Assembly (NCBI GenBank): GCA_945870575.1
Contig: CAMBSK010000011.1
Span: 1 to 64,000, forward strand
Source: Bordetella parapertussis
GTDB lineage: Bacteria > Pseudomonadota > Gammaproteobacteria > Burkholderiales > Burkholderiaceae_C
DNA: 64,000 nucleotides
Reading direction: 5' to 3'
Shown: one piece after another, positions 38,022-47,405 of the stretch
Layout: each line of letters begins with the position of its first letter
How positions within the stretch are numbered: the first letter of the stretch is position 1
Notes under the pieces: generated by a model
The model's database searches: none
The model's input: only the letters and a program-made list of their open reading frames with translations
What the model was told of the DNA's origin: nothing
Made by a program: the position numbers and the translations under genes

Positions 38022-38783
38022 ATGGAACTACTTTCTGACCCGCACATGTGGATGGCCTTGGCCACCTTGACCTTGCTTGAACTGGTGTTGGGCATAGACA
38101 ATATTATTTTCATTTCCATTCTGGTCAGCAAACTGCCCCGGGATAAACAGGAAATGGCGCGACGCATAGGCTTGTTCATGGCCATGTTTTTGCGCATTGC
38201 CTTACTGCTGCTGCTGTCTTACATCATCGGCTTGGTTGAACCGCTGTTCAGCGTGATGGATCAGGCTTTTTCAGGTAGAGACCTGATATTGCTGGCTGGC
38301 GGCTTGTTTTTGATCTGGAAAAGCACCGCAGAGATTCACCAATCGCTGGAAGGCGAGGACGAAGACCACGCCACTAACATCAAGCCCAAGGTCAATTTGA
38401 TCGCCACCATCGTCCAAATCATCATCATTGATCTGGTGTTCTCGCTGGACTCGATCATCACTGCTGTCGGCATGGTCGACGATGTGCGCATCATGATTGC
38501 CGCCGTGGTCATTTCTCTGGGTCTGATGATGTTGTTTGCCCGCGCCATCGGTGAATTTGTCGAAGCACATCCATCCATCAAAATGCTGGCGCTGAGTTTT
38601 CTGGTGGTGGTCGGTGTGGTGCTGGTTGCCGAAGGTCTCGGACACCATGTACCCAAAGGCTATATTTACTTTGCGATGGCTTTCTCGTTTGGTGTCGAGT
38701 TGCTCAATATCCGCTTTCGCAAATCAAAAGCCAAACCAGTCAAGCTGCGCGAGGCAAGCATGCCCGGTGAAGATGATGAGTAA
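38022..38783 (+). CDS. TerC-family integral membrane protein
   Basis: A 253-residue membrane protein with TerC signatures: LTLLELVLGIDNIIFISILV near residue 20, and IIIIDLVFSLDSIITAVGMV near residue 138. The conserved acidic residues lie inside membrane segments, as in metal transporters. The family is linked to manganese export and tellurite resistance. The C-terminus is charged and acidic. A gap of about 60 bp separates it from the PAP2 gene. Confidence 0.9.
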   Translation: MELLSDPHMWMALATLTLLELVLGIDNIIFISILVSKLPRDKQEMARRIGLFMAMFLRIALLLLLSYIIGLVEPLFSVMDQAFSGRDLILLAGGLFLIWKSTAEIHQSLEGEDEDHATNIKPKVNLIATIVQIIIIDLVFSLDSIITAVGMVDDVRIMIAAVVISLGLMMLFARAIGEFVEAHPSIKMLALSFLVVVGVVLVAEGLGHHVPKGYIYFAMAFSFGVELLNIRFRKSKAKPVKLREASMPGEDDE

Positions 38784-38787
38784 GACA

Positions 38788-39321
38788 TCAACACCCGCTG
38801 TCATTCACTGCGCCGTCGGGCATGACGGTTTTGCAGAATTTGACATCATCGAGTTTGGCGCCGTCCATTTTTGCGCCTTTCAGATTAGCGCCTGCCAACA
38901 CAGCGCCTTTCATGTTGGCATTCAGCAGCACTGCATCGCCGAGGTCGGCGCCGCTTAAATTGGCCTCGCGCAGGTAGGAGTTCGTGAAGTTAGCCAGGTG
39001 CAGATTGGCGCCGCTCAAATCGGTGCGGCGCAGATTCGCGTCTTCAAAATTGGTGACCAGCGTACGCTTTTCCATCGGGCGCTCGCTCAAATTGGCCTTG
39101 GTCAGCACTGCGCCGGACAGGTTGGCGTTTTGAAAATCGGCACCGCGCATATCGCGCCCTCCCAGGGGTGCATCAGTCAGGTCGCAGTATTTGCAGACAT
39201 TGGTGGTTTTAAAGTCTTCCATCTTGCCCGCGTCAAACGCTGCTACGGCCCAAGGCCAGACAGCACATGCGGCAGCAAGCGCCAGCGGCAACAGTTGATA
39301 AGGTTTTTGAATAACAGTCAC
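38788..39321 (-). CDS. Secreted pentapeptide-repeat protein
   Basis: A protein of about 177 residues with a signal peptide (hydrophobic core LLPLALAAACAVWPWAVAA) followed by a Cys-containing segment (TTNVCKYCDL) and about twenty A(D/N)LxX pentapeptide repeats (for example ANLSGADLGDA). These form a right-handed beta helix. Some pentapeptide proteins mimic DNA or act in the envelope; no function can be assigned here. I chose GTG 39321 since AAAGGG precedes it; the frame is open to 39468 upstream. It ends 4 bp from the convergent terC gene. Confidence 0.78.
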   Translation of the reverse strand: MTVIQKPYQLLPLALAAACAVWPWAVAAFDAGKMEDFKTTNVCKYCDLTDAPLGGRDMRGADFQNANLSGAVLTKANLSERPMEKRTLVTNFEDANLRRTDLSGANLHLANFTNSYLREANLSGADLGDAVLLNANMKGAVLAGANLKGAKMDGAKLDDVKFCKTVMPDGAVNDSGC

Positions 39322-39448
39322 GGCAAGACCCTTTAAAATCAATGAAATACGGATTTCGAATAATAACCAATAGCCTAGGCCTGACTTGGCCGTCAACAAG
39401 TACCCTCGCCGGGCCATCATGCGATGATCAGGATATTGAAAGGCTGTT

Positions 39449-39907
39449 ATGCAATTGTTGTACTCCATAGCGTCACCAGCGCGGCCATTTATCCGTCACG
39501 CGTTTCAGTGTTTGGCGGCTTTTTTATTTTTCAGCCAATCAGCACTTGCCTACACACTGACATGTGATTTGCAAGGTTCATTTCCGGAGCTGGACAAAAT
39601 CACCTTAGAACCGGCCCAGGTAAAGGTAGACATCACCTCCATCGGTGACCATTTGTACATTCGCATAGACGGCCCTAAGCTTTACAATTTCTTTGTCAAT
39701 ACACTCAGAACCCCTGAGTTTGAAGGCACTGACCTGACCTCCAAAACCAGTATGTGGGTCAAGCGCAAAAATCTGAAGACCATGGAAGAATCGGAAATCA
39801 AAATCAACCGTGAACCGGTCAATATCAAAGCCATCAAAGATGTGCAAAGGTATGGAAAGAAACTGAAGTTTTACGTCGCCGGTCCTTGCCAACTCCCGCC
39901 TGGATGA
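39449..39907 (+). CDS. Secreted hypothetical protein
   Basis: A 152-residue protein with a signal peptide (HAFQCLAAFLFFSQSALA, cleavage near residue 34). The mature part is a small, mostly beta, Lys-rich domain with two Cys (near positions 39 and 147), perhaps a disulfide. I recognise no family. It lies directly upstream of the PF10118-type hydrolase gene, 7 bp apart, suggesting co-transcription. Confidence 0.65.
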   Translation: MQLLYSIASPARPFIRHAFQCLAAFLFFSQSALAYTLTCDLQGSFPELDKITLEPAQVKVDITSIGDHLYIRIDGPKLYNFFVNTLRTPEFEGTDLTSKTSMWVKRKNLKTMEESEIKINREPVNIKAIKDVQRYGKKLKFYVAGPCQLPPG

Positions 39908-39914
39908 TTTGAAA

Positions 39915-40739
39915 ATGAATCCACTTATTGTTCGACAGTTATTGATCGATTTAGATACACCTTTTGCATTGCGCTGGAATGGCGGCGACGCGTTCGCATC
40001 CGCCTTTATGAATGCTTTGTCGCTGAGTTTTCCTGCTGGCGAGCAGTTTTTCCTGGACAGCGTGCGTGAGGGTCTCAAGCAATTGCCTGCAGATCAACAA
40101 GCCTTGTTCAAGGACGAGGTCAAAGGCTTTATCGGCCAGGAAGCCACACACCGGCGTCTGCACACTTTGTACAACCGGCATTTGCTCGATCAAGGCATGG
40201 TCAACCATTGGGAACAGCGCGCGCTCAAACGCATTGCCATCCTCAAAGAAATGGACATACGTCACTCTGTGGCTGCGACTGCGGCAAACGAACATTACAC
40301 CGCTGTGTTTGCCCATTGGTTGCTGTCCAACGAATGGTTTTTCAACCTCGCCGAGCCTCGACTCCAAACCCTTTGGTTATGGCATGCGAGCGAAGAGTCG
40401 GAGCACCGCAGCACAGCTTTTGACTTGTACCTGGCTTTGGACGGTAATGAAGAATGGCGGCTGCGCTGGATGCGCCGTGTGACCTGGTTTTTCCTGACCG
40501 ACTTGTTGCGCCAGACTGTCAACAACCTGTGGCACGATGGCAGTTTGTTTAAGCTCTCCACCTGGTCCAGCGCATGGCGGCATTTGTTTGCCCAAGGTGG
40601 CTTGTTTCGCGAGAGTTTCGGCCTGTGGCGAGACTATTTCAAACCCGGTTTTCACCCGTCGCAACATCCGGATCTTCTATCGAAACAATGGCTGCAACAA
40701 CATTTGGATGCTTTCACACCGGTAGCGCAAGCTGCTTGA
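39915..40739 (+). CDS. Metal-dependent hydrolase, PF10118 family
   Basis: A helical protein of about 274 residues matching the PF10118 family by FIGQEATHRRLHTLYNRHL near residue 75, FAHWLLSNEWF near residue 135 and LWLWHASEESEHRSTAFDLY near residue 160, with the histidine/glutamate pattern of a di-metal site. The function in this family is unproven. ATG 39915 was chosen; TTG 39909 is two codons earlier. Confidence 0.8.
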   Translation: MNPLIVRQLLIDLDTPFALRWNGGDAFASAFMNALSLSFPAGEQFFLDSVREGLKQLPADQQALFKDEVKGFIGQEATHRRLHTLYNRHLLDQGMVNHWEQRALKRIAILKEMDIRHSVAATAANEHYTAVFAHWLLSNEWFFNLAEPRLQTLWLWHASEESEHRSTAFDLYLALDGNEEWRLRWMRRVTWFFLTDLLRQTVNNLWHDGSLFKLSTWSSAWRHLFAQGGLFRESFGLWRDYFKPGFHPSQHPDLLSKQWLQQHLDAFTPVAQAA

Positions 40740-40767
40740 TTTTTTTGATACCCCAACAGACCGCACC

Positions 40768-41703
40768 ATGCTAGACCCGCAAGCCCAAACCCTGCTACAA
40801 CTGATGGTTGAACGCGGCATCCCTGCCTTTAATGCACAAACACCGGTGGAAGCACGCCAAGCCTATTTGACGCGCAAAGGCTTTACCCAACCGGATCCAC
40901 CCGCTGTTTCGCATTGCCACGATCATCTGGTGCTTTTGAACGGGGTCAACATCAAGATCCGCGAGTTCCGCCCCGACGGTGCGACTTCCGTCGAAGTGCT
41001 GCCCGCCTTGGTCTATTACCACGGCGGCGGCTGGGTGATAGGCGATGTAGACACCCATGACGTGCTGTGCCGCCAGTTGTGCCAGGCCAGCGCTTGCGCC
41101 GTGTTTTCAGTCGACTACCGGCTTGCACCCGAGCATGTGTTTCCGGCCGCTTACGACGATGCACAAGCCGCTTTTCAGTGGGTGGCGGCGAATGCGCTCA
41201 GCTTGCACATTGACGCCAAACGAATCGCTGTAGGCGGCGACAGCGCCGGCGGCAACCTGGCTGCCACCGTGTGTCTAGGTGCCCGTGGCGGCAAGCACCT
41301 GCCTGCGTTTCAATTGCTGATTTACCCGGCCACGCTGATGTACCCGGACACGCAAAGCTACCGGGACAACGGTGAAGGCTATGCCCTCACCGCAGCGGTG
41401 ATGGACTGGTTCATGGACCATTACCTGCCGTCGCGAGACCTCGCCCACGACTGGCGCGCGTCGCCGTTGAAAGCGCAATCGCACGCTGACCTACCGCCCG
41501 CTCTTGTGCTGACCGCAGGTTTTGATCCGCTGCGCGACGAAGGCCGCTTGTACGCGGATGCTTTATCTGCCGCCGGCGGCAGCGCTGAATACATTTGCTT
41601 TGAACGTCAGATACACGGCTTCATCACCATGGGTCGTGTCATGCGCGAAGCACATACCGGCGTGGCGGTGTGCGCCAATGCCCTCAAGCGTTATCTCTTT
41701 TAA
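40768..41703 (+). CDS. HSL-type alpha/beta hydrolase (esterase/lipase)
   Basis: A 311-residue hydrolase of the hormone-sensitive lipase family. It has the oxyanion-hole motif YYHGGGWVIGD, the nucleophile elbow VGGDSAGGNLA, the acid in GFDPLRDEG and the catalytic His in RQIHGFITMGR. It should act on short-chain esters. It precedes iorA by 12 bp on the same strand and may be part of that transcription unit. Confidence 0.9.
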   Translation: MLDPQAQTLLQLMVERGIPAFNAQTPVEARQAYLTRKGFTQPDPPAVSHCHDHLVLLNGVNIKIREFRPDGATSVEVLPALVYYHGGGWVIGDVDTHDVLCRQLCQASACAVFSVDYRLAPEHVFPAAYDDAQAAFQWVAANALSLHIDAKRIAVGGDSAGGNLAATVCLGARGGKHLPAFQLLIYPATLMYPDTQSYRDNGEGYALTAAVMDWFMDHYLPSRDLAHDWRASPLKAQSHADLPPALVLTAGFDPLRDEGRLYADALSAAGGSAEYICFERQIHGFITMGRVMREAHTGVAVCANALKRYLF

Positions 41704-41715
41704 GAAAGCCAAACG

Positions 41716-42177
41716 ATGAAACTCAATGTCAATGGTCAAAACCATACTTTAGATGTAGAGCCTGAAATGCCACTGCTATGGGCTTTGCGCGATGAACTCG
41801 ACATCAAAGGCCCTAAATACGGCTGCGGCATCGCCCAGTGTGGCTCTTGCACCGTGCTGCTCAACGGCGAACCGGTGCGCTCGTGCAGCTACCCGGTGTC
41901 CTCTGCGGATGGGCAACAGGTGATCAGTATTGAAGGCCTGGCCGACAAGGGAAAACTGCACGCGGTGCAGCAAGCATGGATAGACCACCAAGTGCCGCAA
42001 TGCGGTTATTGCCAGGGCGGTCAGATACTGGCGGCCGTAGCTTTGCTAAAGAAAAAACCCCAACCCAGCGACCAGGACATAGACGCGGCCATGACCAACA
42101 TCTGCCGCTGCGGTACCTATGCACGCATGCGCACCGCCATACACGCCGCAGCGCGTCAGGCCGGAGGTCAATCATGA
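41716..42177 (+). CDS. iorA: Isoquinoline 1-oxidoreductase alpha subunit-type 2Fe-2S protein
   Basis: A 153-residue electron-transfer subunit of a xanthine oxidase-family molybdenum hydroxylase. An N-terminal plant-type 2Fe-2S domain carries [17 protein letters not shown] (about residue 36), and a C-terminal helical 2Fe-2S domain carries [10 protein letters not shown] and [10 protein letters not shown]. This two-cluster layout is that of IorA/CoxS. It overlaps iorB by 4 bp. The physical substrate of the enzyme is not known. Confidence 0.92.
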   Translation: MKLNVNGQNHTLDVEPEMPLLWALRDELDIKGPKYGCGIAQCGSCTVLLNGEPVRSCSYPVSSADGQQVISIEGLADKGKLHAVQQAWIDHQVPQCGYCQGGQILAAVALLKKKPQPSDQDIDAAMTNICRCGTYARMRTAIHAAARQAGGQS

Positions 42178-44330
42178 ACACCACTGCACTCAACCGCCGC
42201 CGGTTTTTACAAGTCAGCAGCAGCACCGCTGCCTCGCTCAGTCTGGGCTTTGTCTGGCCGAATGCCGCCATGGCCGCCGATCAAACAGAAGTCAACGCTT
42301 GGATAGAGATACACAGCGACGAGTCCATCGTCATACGCTATGCGCGCACCGAAATGGGCCAAGGCAGCCGCACCTCGGCGCCCATGTTGATCGCTGAAGA
42401 ACTGGAAGCCGATTGGCAAAAAGTGCGTGTGGTCGATGTGCCTGCGCATGAAAACCTGAGCCGCAAGCGCGCCTACGGCGACATGGCCAGTGTCGGCAGT
42501 CGCACTATTCGCATGTCGCAAGACTATTTGCGCAAAGCCGGTGCCGCCGCCCGCATCATGCTGATAGAAGCCGCAGCCCAGCGATGGAGCGTGCCAGTCG
42601 GCGAATGCAAGGCCGTGCTCGGTCATGTGTTTCACAACCCCAGCCACAAAAAACTCAGCTACGGCCAATTGGCAGCCGAGGCAGCCAAACTGACACCACC
42701 CAAAGACATTCCGCTCAAAGACCCGAAAACCTGGACCTTGGCAGGCAAACCGCTGCCGCGCGTAGATATCACCGATATCGTCACCGGCAAGATCCGCTTT
42801 GGCGTGGACGTGCAATTGCCGGGCATGCTGCATGCAGCCATCGCTCATTCGCCGGTGTTCGGCGGCACTGCTAAGTCGGTAGACAGCAGCAAAGTGGATA
42901 ACCGGCGCGGCATCGTCAAAGTCATCAACCTCGGCGAATTTGTGGCCATGGTGGCTGACAACTGGTGGCGCGCCAAAGAAGCTTTGCGCGATGTCGCCAT
43001 TGATTGGGACAACGGCAAGAACGGCGGCGTCAACAGCGCCGGTCTGATGCAGTATTACCGTGACGGTCTGACACAAACAGAGGTTGCGACTTCCCGCAAC
43101 GACGGCGACACCCTGGCCGCACTGCAAGCGGCGTCCAAAGTGATAGAGGCCGATTACTACACACCTTATCTGGCGCACGCCACCATGGAACCCATGGTTT
43201 GCACGGCTTTGCTGATCGACGACAAACTCGACATCTGGGCGTCCACCCAGAACCCGGAATCCACACTCACATCGGCTGCTGCGACCGCCGAGGTGCCGCA
43301 GGAAAATGTGCGCGTTTTCGCCATGCAAATGGGCGGCGGTCTGGGCCGCAAAGGTACGCAGGATTTCACCCGCCAGGCGGTGGCCCTCGCCATGCGACTG
43401 CCGGGCAAACCAGTCAAGCTGATGTGGAGCCGGGAAGAAGACATGCAGCACGACTTGTACCGCCCGGCCAGCCTGGTGCGCATGCGTGCGGCGTTGGACA
43501 CGTCCGGCAAACCGCAGGCCTTGCATGTGCGCGTCAGCGCCCCTTCGATTTTTTCTCAGTTGCTGCGCATGCCGTTGCAAAACGGTATAGACAACCAGGC
43601 CGTGGCCTGTTTTCCGGACCACCCCTATGCCATACCGAACACGCTGGTCGACTTTGCCATGCGCAGCACGCATGTGCCGGTAGGCTTTTGGCGCACGGTC
43701 GGGCATTCACAAAACCCGTTTGTGCGCGAATGCTTTCTGGATGAACTCGCGCATGCGGGCGGCCAAGAACCGCTGGCCTACCGCTTGTCCTTGCTGCCCA
43801 ACAACGAGAAAGCCAACCGCGATCGCAGCATGTTGATGGCCGTGGCCAAGGCCGCCGACTGGGACAAACCGCTGCCTGCCGGTGTGCACCGCGGCATTGC
43901 CAGCGTAGACGGTTACGGCAGTTGGACGGCGTGCGTGTGTGAAGTCTCGGTCAGCGCGCGTGGCGAAGTGAAAATCCACCGCGTTGTGATCGGCATAGAC
44001 CCGGGCTACGCGGTCAATCCCGACAACATACAAGCGCAATTGCAAGGCAGCGTGGTGCATGGTTTATCTGCCATCTTCTGGGGCGAGTTGACGGTTAAAG
44101 ACGGCCGTCTCGAGCAATCCAATTTCCACGACTACCGCATGATGCGCATGAACGAAATGCCCAAGGTGGAAACCGTGATCGCGCCCACAGGCGGCTTTTG
44201 GGGCGGTGTCGGCGAGCCGGCCCAGGCGCCGCTTGCGCCTGCGCTGGTCAATGCCTTGTTTGCCGCCACCGGCAAACGCATTCGCTCGCTGCCCTTAAAA
44301 AACCACGGCTTGAGTCTGGTGAAAGCATGA
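42174..44330 (+). CDS. iorB: Molybdopterin-binding large subunit, IorB family
   Basis: A 718-residue catalytic subunit of the xanthine oxidase family, with the Mo-cofactor-binding [16 protein letters not shown] near residue 390 and the catalytic Glu in [18 protein letters not shown] near the C-terminus. A twin-arginine signal ([15 protein letters not shown]) at the N-terminus implies export as a folded complex. The IorA-IorB type (fused CO dehydrogenase-like domains without a FAD subunit) oxidises N-heterocycles or aldehydes. Its next genes are soxX/Y/Z/A, with a 4-bp overlap to soxX, so the cytochrome may take its electrons. The start is fixed by the ATGA overlap with iorA. Confidence 0.92.
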   Translation: MNTTALNRRRFLQVSSSTAASLSLGFVWPNAAMAADQTEVNAWIEIHSDESIVIRYARTEMGQGSRTSAPMLIAEELEADWQKVRVVDVPAHENLSRKRAYGDMASVGSRTIRMSQDYLRKAGAAARIMLIEAAAQRWSVPVGECKAVLGHVFHNPSHKKLSYGQLAAEAAKLTPPKDIPLKDPKTWTLAGKPLPRVDITDIVTGKIRFGVDVQLPGMLHAAIAHSPVFGGTAKSVDSSKVDNRRGIVKVINLGEFVAMVADNWWRAKEALRDVAIDWDNGKNGGVNSAGLMQYYRDGLTQTEVATSRNDGDTLAALQAASKVIEADYYTPYLAHATMEPMVCTALLIDDKLDIWASTQNPESTLTSAAATAEVPQENVRVFAMQMGGGLGRKGTQDFTRQAVALAMRLPGKPVKLMWSREEDMQHDLYRPASLVRMRAALDTSGKPQALHVRVSAPSIFSQLLRMPLQNGIDNQAVACFPDHPYAIPNTLVDFAMRSTHVPVGFWRTVGHSQNPFVRECFLDELAHAGGQEPLAYRLSLLPNNEKANRDRSMLMAVAKAADWDKPLPAGVHRGIASVDGYGSWTACVCEVSVSARGEVKIHRVVIGIDPGYAVNPDNIQAQLQGSVVHGLSAIFWGELTVKDGRLEQSNFHDYRMMRMNEMPKVETVIAPTGGFWGGVGEPAQAPLAPALVNALFAATGKRIRSLPLKNHGLSLVKA

Positions 44331-44740
44331 AGCGCGGGTTGGTTTGTCTGGCACTGATGTTTGCCGCCAATGTGTGGGCGATCGATCTCAGCATGCCGCC
44401 GACCAAGTCGGCGGCCACCGCCAATGTCGAGCGCGGGCGCAAACTGTTGATCAACCGCCAGGAAACCGGTTGCGTGCTTTGTCACCGCATTCCCGGCATG
44501 AAAGAAGGCGGCGAAATGGGGCCGGTTTTGAGCGGCTTGAGCCAGCGCATGTCGGCCGATCAAATCCGCCAGCGCATCGCCGACTGGCGCGCAGTAAACC
44601 CCCAGACCTTCATGCCGGCCTATTTCAGCAGCAAAGGTCTTCATAATGTTGCCAAGCCACTGGTTGGTAAAACCGTACTCACCGAGCAAGGCCTGGAAGA
44701 CATCGTGGCTTATTTGCTTGACGCTACCAAAGGACCTTGA
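44327..44740 (+). CDS. soxX: SoxX-type single-haem cytochrome c
   Basis: A 137-residue periplasmic cytochrome with a signal peptide (LVCLALMFAANVWA), one haem motif GCVLCHR (C49, C52, H53) and the SoxX-like ending QIRQRIADWRAVNPQTFMPAYF, where the Met is a probable axial ligand. SoxX works with SoxA to load sulfur compounds onto SoxYZ. The ATG overlaps the iorB stop. The frame is open upstream inside iorB, but that is shadow. Confidence 0.82.
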   Translation: MKRGLVCLALMFAANVWAIDLSMPPTKSAATANVERGRKLLINRQETGCVLCHRIPGMKEGGEMGPVLSGLSQRMSADQIRQRIADWRAVNPQTFMPAYFSSKGLHNVAKPLVGKTVLTEQGLEDIVAYLLDATKGP

Positions 44741-45246
44741 TGTATTTGTTGTCTCGCCGTGACTGGCTTCGCCGTTTCAGCCTGAGCACTGCCGGGCTGT
44801 GGGCAGGGTCAACCGGCTTATCCAAGGCCCAGGACATGTCGGTGTTAGGCCGAGTGCAAGACCTGAGCGATGCGCGTTTGCGCACTTTCGATGAAATAGT
44901 CTCAGCTTATGTGGTGCGCCAGCAATTGAAAAACGAAGGCATGGGTTTGACCATGCCTTTGCTGGCTGACAACGGTCACCTGGTGCCACTGAGCTTGAAG
45001 GTCGACAGCCCGATGACCGAGGAGTCGCATGTCACCCACGTCTACATATTGTCCCAACTCAACCCGGCACCGCTGATTGCCATGTTTGTGCTGGGACCAT
45101 GGAATGGCAAAGCGGAACTCAGCATGCGCGTTCGTCTTTCCGGCACGCAAATGGTGGTGGCGCTGGCGCGCATGTCCGACGGCAACTTCCGCTACGCGAC
45201 GAGCCAGGTGTCTGTCACTGAAGCCGCCTGTGTGGACAACGGATAA
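44740..45246 (+). CDS. soxY: SoxY-like sulfur carrier with atypical C-terminus
   Basis: A 168-residue protein with a twin-arginine-type signal (SRRDWLRRFSLSTAG) and the SoxY core: VDSPMTEESHVTHVYIL, NPAPLIAMFVLGPWNGKAELSMRVRL and DGNFRYATSQVSV. In canonical SoxY the chain ends GGCGG, whose Cys carries the sulfur. Here the only C-terminal Cys is C164, followed by Val-Asp-Asn-Gly, and the Gly-Gly around it is missing (TEAACVDNG). It may still be a swinging arm, but its function is uncertain. It touches soxX by 1 bp. Confidence 0.8.
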   Translation: MYLLSRRDWLRRFSLSTAGLWAGSTGLSKAQDMSVLGRVQDLSDARLRTFDEIVSAYVVRQQLKNEGMGLTMPLLADNGHLVPLSLKVDSPMTEESHVTHVYILSQLNPAPLIAMFVLGPWNGKAELSMRVRLSGTQMVVALARMSDGNFRYATSQVSVTEAACVDNG

Positions 45247-45249
45247 AGC

Positions 45250-45600
45250 ATGACCGCCGCCCGTTTACAAGTTCCCGCGCGCATCGTCGAAGGCGATGTG
45301 TTCAAACTGCGTTTGCTGGTGCAGCATCCCATGGACAGCGGCTTTTTGCGCAACCTCGAAGGTGTGCTGGTCAAGCGCAATGTGATCCGCCATTTGCAAT
45401 GCATCTTCCATAGCAAGGAAGTATTCCGGGTCGAGCCTACCACCGGCACCGCGGCCAACCCCTTGTTCGAGTTTTATTTGCGCGCCACCACGTCTGGCGA
45501 GTTGTATTTCCGCTGGGTCGACGACAAGGGCTATATCGGCGAGTTACGCCACAACCTGGTGGTTATTCCCGCCAATCAATCTAAAGCACCCAAAACCTGA
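45250..45600 (+). CDS. soxZ: SoxZ-like sulfur-oxidation partner
   Basis: A 116-residue protein with the SoxZ fold features: VEGDVFKLRLLVQHPMDSGF near residue 18 (the HPMETG-like motif), the core PTTGTAANPLFEFYLRA and the ending GELYFRWVDDKG. SoxZ forms the heterodimer with SoxY that carries the sulfur substrate. It has no signal peptide, as expected, since it is exported with SoxY. It follows soxY by 3 bp and overlaps soxA. Confidence 0.87.
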   Translation: MTAARLQVPARIVEGDVFKLRLLVQHPMDSGFLRNLEGVLVKRNVIRHLQCIFHSKEVFRVEPTTGTAANPLFEFYLRATTSGELYFRWVDDKGYIGELRHNLVVIPANQSKAPKT

Positions 45601-46445
45601 TGCCACGTCTTTTTTGCTTGTTTTCGCTGCCATCCGCCAAGCAGCCGCGCAGCGTCTTGCGCCAGCGCTTGTTGGCTGCCGTGCTGCTGTTGCTGAGTCT
45701 AGGCCATGTCTCAGTCATGGCGCAACAGCGTTTGCTGCCGCTGGACAAGGTGCAATCCGGCCTGGCGTTTACCGGCCCTGAAATTCTGGAATTGCAAGCC
45801 GACGACTTTGCCAACCCTGCCCTGCCCTATTTGGACAAAGGCGCCAAGTTGTGGAGCCAGGGTGCTGGCAAGGCAGACAAAAGCTGTGAAAGTTGTCACG
45901 GCGACAGCAACAGCAGCATGAAGGGCGTGGCCACGCGTTACCCGGCCATAGACAAAGCCAGCAAGAAACTCTACAACCTGGAAGACCGCATACGCAACTG
46001 CCGCACCAAACAACAAAAAGCCTCTGACTGGCCGCTGGAATCCGATGAATTGCTGGCGGTCAGCTTGTATGTGACATCAGAGTCCAACGGCATGCCGGTT
46101 CAAGCCAATATCGAAGGCAAGGCCAAATCGCATTTTGAAAACGGCCAGAAAATATTCATGACCCGCCAAGGGCAGTTGAACATGGCCTGTACCCAATGCC
46201 ATGACCAACGCTACGGCATCAAGCTCTATACCGACAAACTCAGCCAGGGCCAGCCGAATGCCTACCCGGCCTACCGTATCGAGTGGCAGCGACTGGCTTC
46301 GCTGGAGCGGCGACTGCGGTTTTGTTACAACGGCGTGCGCGCCGAAATACCTGCCTGGGGCCACGGCGTGATGCGCGACATCAGCCTGTACCTGATGTGG
46401 CGTGCGCAAGGCCTCAACATAGAAGTGCCTTCAGTGCGCAAATAA
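45600..46445 (+). CDS. soxA: SoxA-type di-haem cytochrome c
   Basis: A 281-residue protein with a signal-anchor-like N-terminus (LLAAVLLLLSLGHVSVMA) and two haem motifs, CESCHG (C96) and CTQCHD (C197). The region RLRFCYNGVRAE, with C242, matches the SoxA Cys that ligates the catalytic haem as a persulfide. SoxXA catalyses the disulfide link of thiosulfate to SoxYZ. The ATG overlaps the soxZ stop. No soxB, soxCD or soxR lies within the window, so the complete Sox pathway cannot be claimed. Confidence 0.85.
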   Translation: MPRLFCLFSLPSAKQPRSVLRQRLLAAVLLLLSLGHVSVMAQQRLLPLDKVQSGLAFTGPEILELQADDFANPALPYLDKGAKLWSQGAGKADKSCESCHGDSNSSMKGVATRYPAIDKASKKLYNLEDRIRNCRTKQQKASDWPLESDELLAVSLYVTSESNGMPVQANIEGKAKSHFENGQKIFMTRQGQLNMACTQCHDQRYGIKLYTDKLSQGQPNAYPAYRIEWQRLASLERRLRFCYNGVRAEIPAWGHGVMRDISLYLMWRAQGLNIEVPSVRK

Positions 46446-46448
46446 GCT

Positions 46449-47297
46449 TTAAAAAGTAGCCAACACTTTTTTCCACAACTCGGGGGTCACCTCGGGCATG
46501 ACACCGAACCAGGCCGCAAAACCCGGACGCGCCTGGTGCAGCAACATGCCCAGCCCGTTCACCACAGGATTACCGCGCGCTTTGGCGCGCAACAACAAAT
46601 CGGTATGCAAGGGTGTGTAAACAATGTCCGACACCAATGCATGCACAGGCAAGGCCGATAAATCAATGTCCAGCGCGGGCTGACCTTGCATACCTTGCGT
46701 GGTGGTATTGACCAACAAGCCAGCATCAGCCAGCGCGGCGTGACGTTGTGACCAGTCCAGCGCTTGCACCGGCGCACCGAAGTCTGCCGCCATGGCCTGC
46801 GCTTTGTCTAAGCTGCGATTGAGCAAACGGATGTTTTTCACCCCGGCGTCGGCCAAAGCCCAGACCACCGCCCGGGCTGCGCCGCCTGCCCCCAGCACCA
46901 CGGCCGCGCCCCGGTCAGCACGCCAGCCGGGCTGAGCTTCGCGCAAACTGTGTATGTAGCCGAAGGCATCGGTGTTGGTGCCGCGTAAGCTGCCGTCGGT
47001 ATTCACCACCACGGTGTTGACCGCGCCGATCTGGCGCGCCACCTCGTCGAGTTGGTGGATACAGTCCAGCGCATCTATTTTGTGCGGCAAGGTCAGGTTG
47101 CAACCGGCAAAACCCAGCGCCGGTAAACCGCTGAGCGCCTGCGGCAAATGCAAAGGATTGACGGCCAACGGCACATAGGCACCGCGCACACCGTAGTGCG
47201 CCAGCCAGTGGCTATGTATCAGCGGCGAACGCGAATGCGAAATCGGCCAGCCCATGACCCCGGCAAGCTTGAAATCGGTAGAGGATTGACTGCTCAT
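46449..47297 (-). CDS. aroE: Shikimate dehydrogenase
   Basis: A 282-residue NADPH enzyme reducing 3-dehydroshikimate to shikimate. The substrate-binding GWPISHSRSPLIH, catalytic Lys in CNLTLPHKIDALD, GTNTDAFGY, Rossmann VVLGAGGAARAVVWAL, and NGLGMLLHQA near the C-terminus are all present. It converges on soxA with a 3-bp gap and is divergent from the next gene. A housekeeping gene with no link to its neighbours. Confidence 0.95.
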   Translation of the reverse strand: MSSQSSTDFKLAGVMGWPISHSRSPLIHSHWLAHYGVRGAYVPLAVNPLHLPQALSGLPALGFAGCNLTLPHKIDALDCIHQLDEVARQIGAVNTVVVNTDGSLRGTNTDAFGYIHSLREAQPGWRADRGAAVVLGAGGAARAVVWALADAGVKNIRLLNRSLDKAQAMAADFGAPVQALDWSQRHAALADAGLLVNTTTQGMQGQPALDIDLSALPVHALVSDIVYTPLHTDLLLRAKARGNPVVNGLGMLLHQARPGFAAWFGVMPEVTPELWKKVLATF

Positions 47298-47405
47298 GGT
47301 GCGACAAGCATAGCGGTTTGCAGCGCTGCCCCGCCGCCCGCCGTTTGCAGCCTTTGCTTACCGGCGACTGTGAAACAATCTATGCTTATCCAATAATGCT
47401 CTCTG

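Noticed and set aside
41976..42173. iorB starting at 41976
   Set aside because: The extra residues lie inside iorA in another frame; the ATG at 42174 begins with a twin-arginine signal and overlaps the iorA stop.
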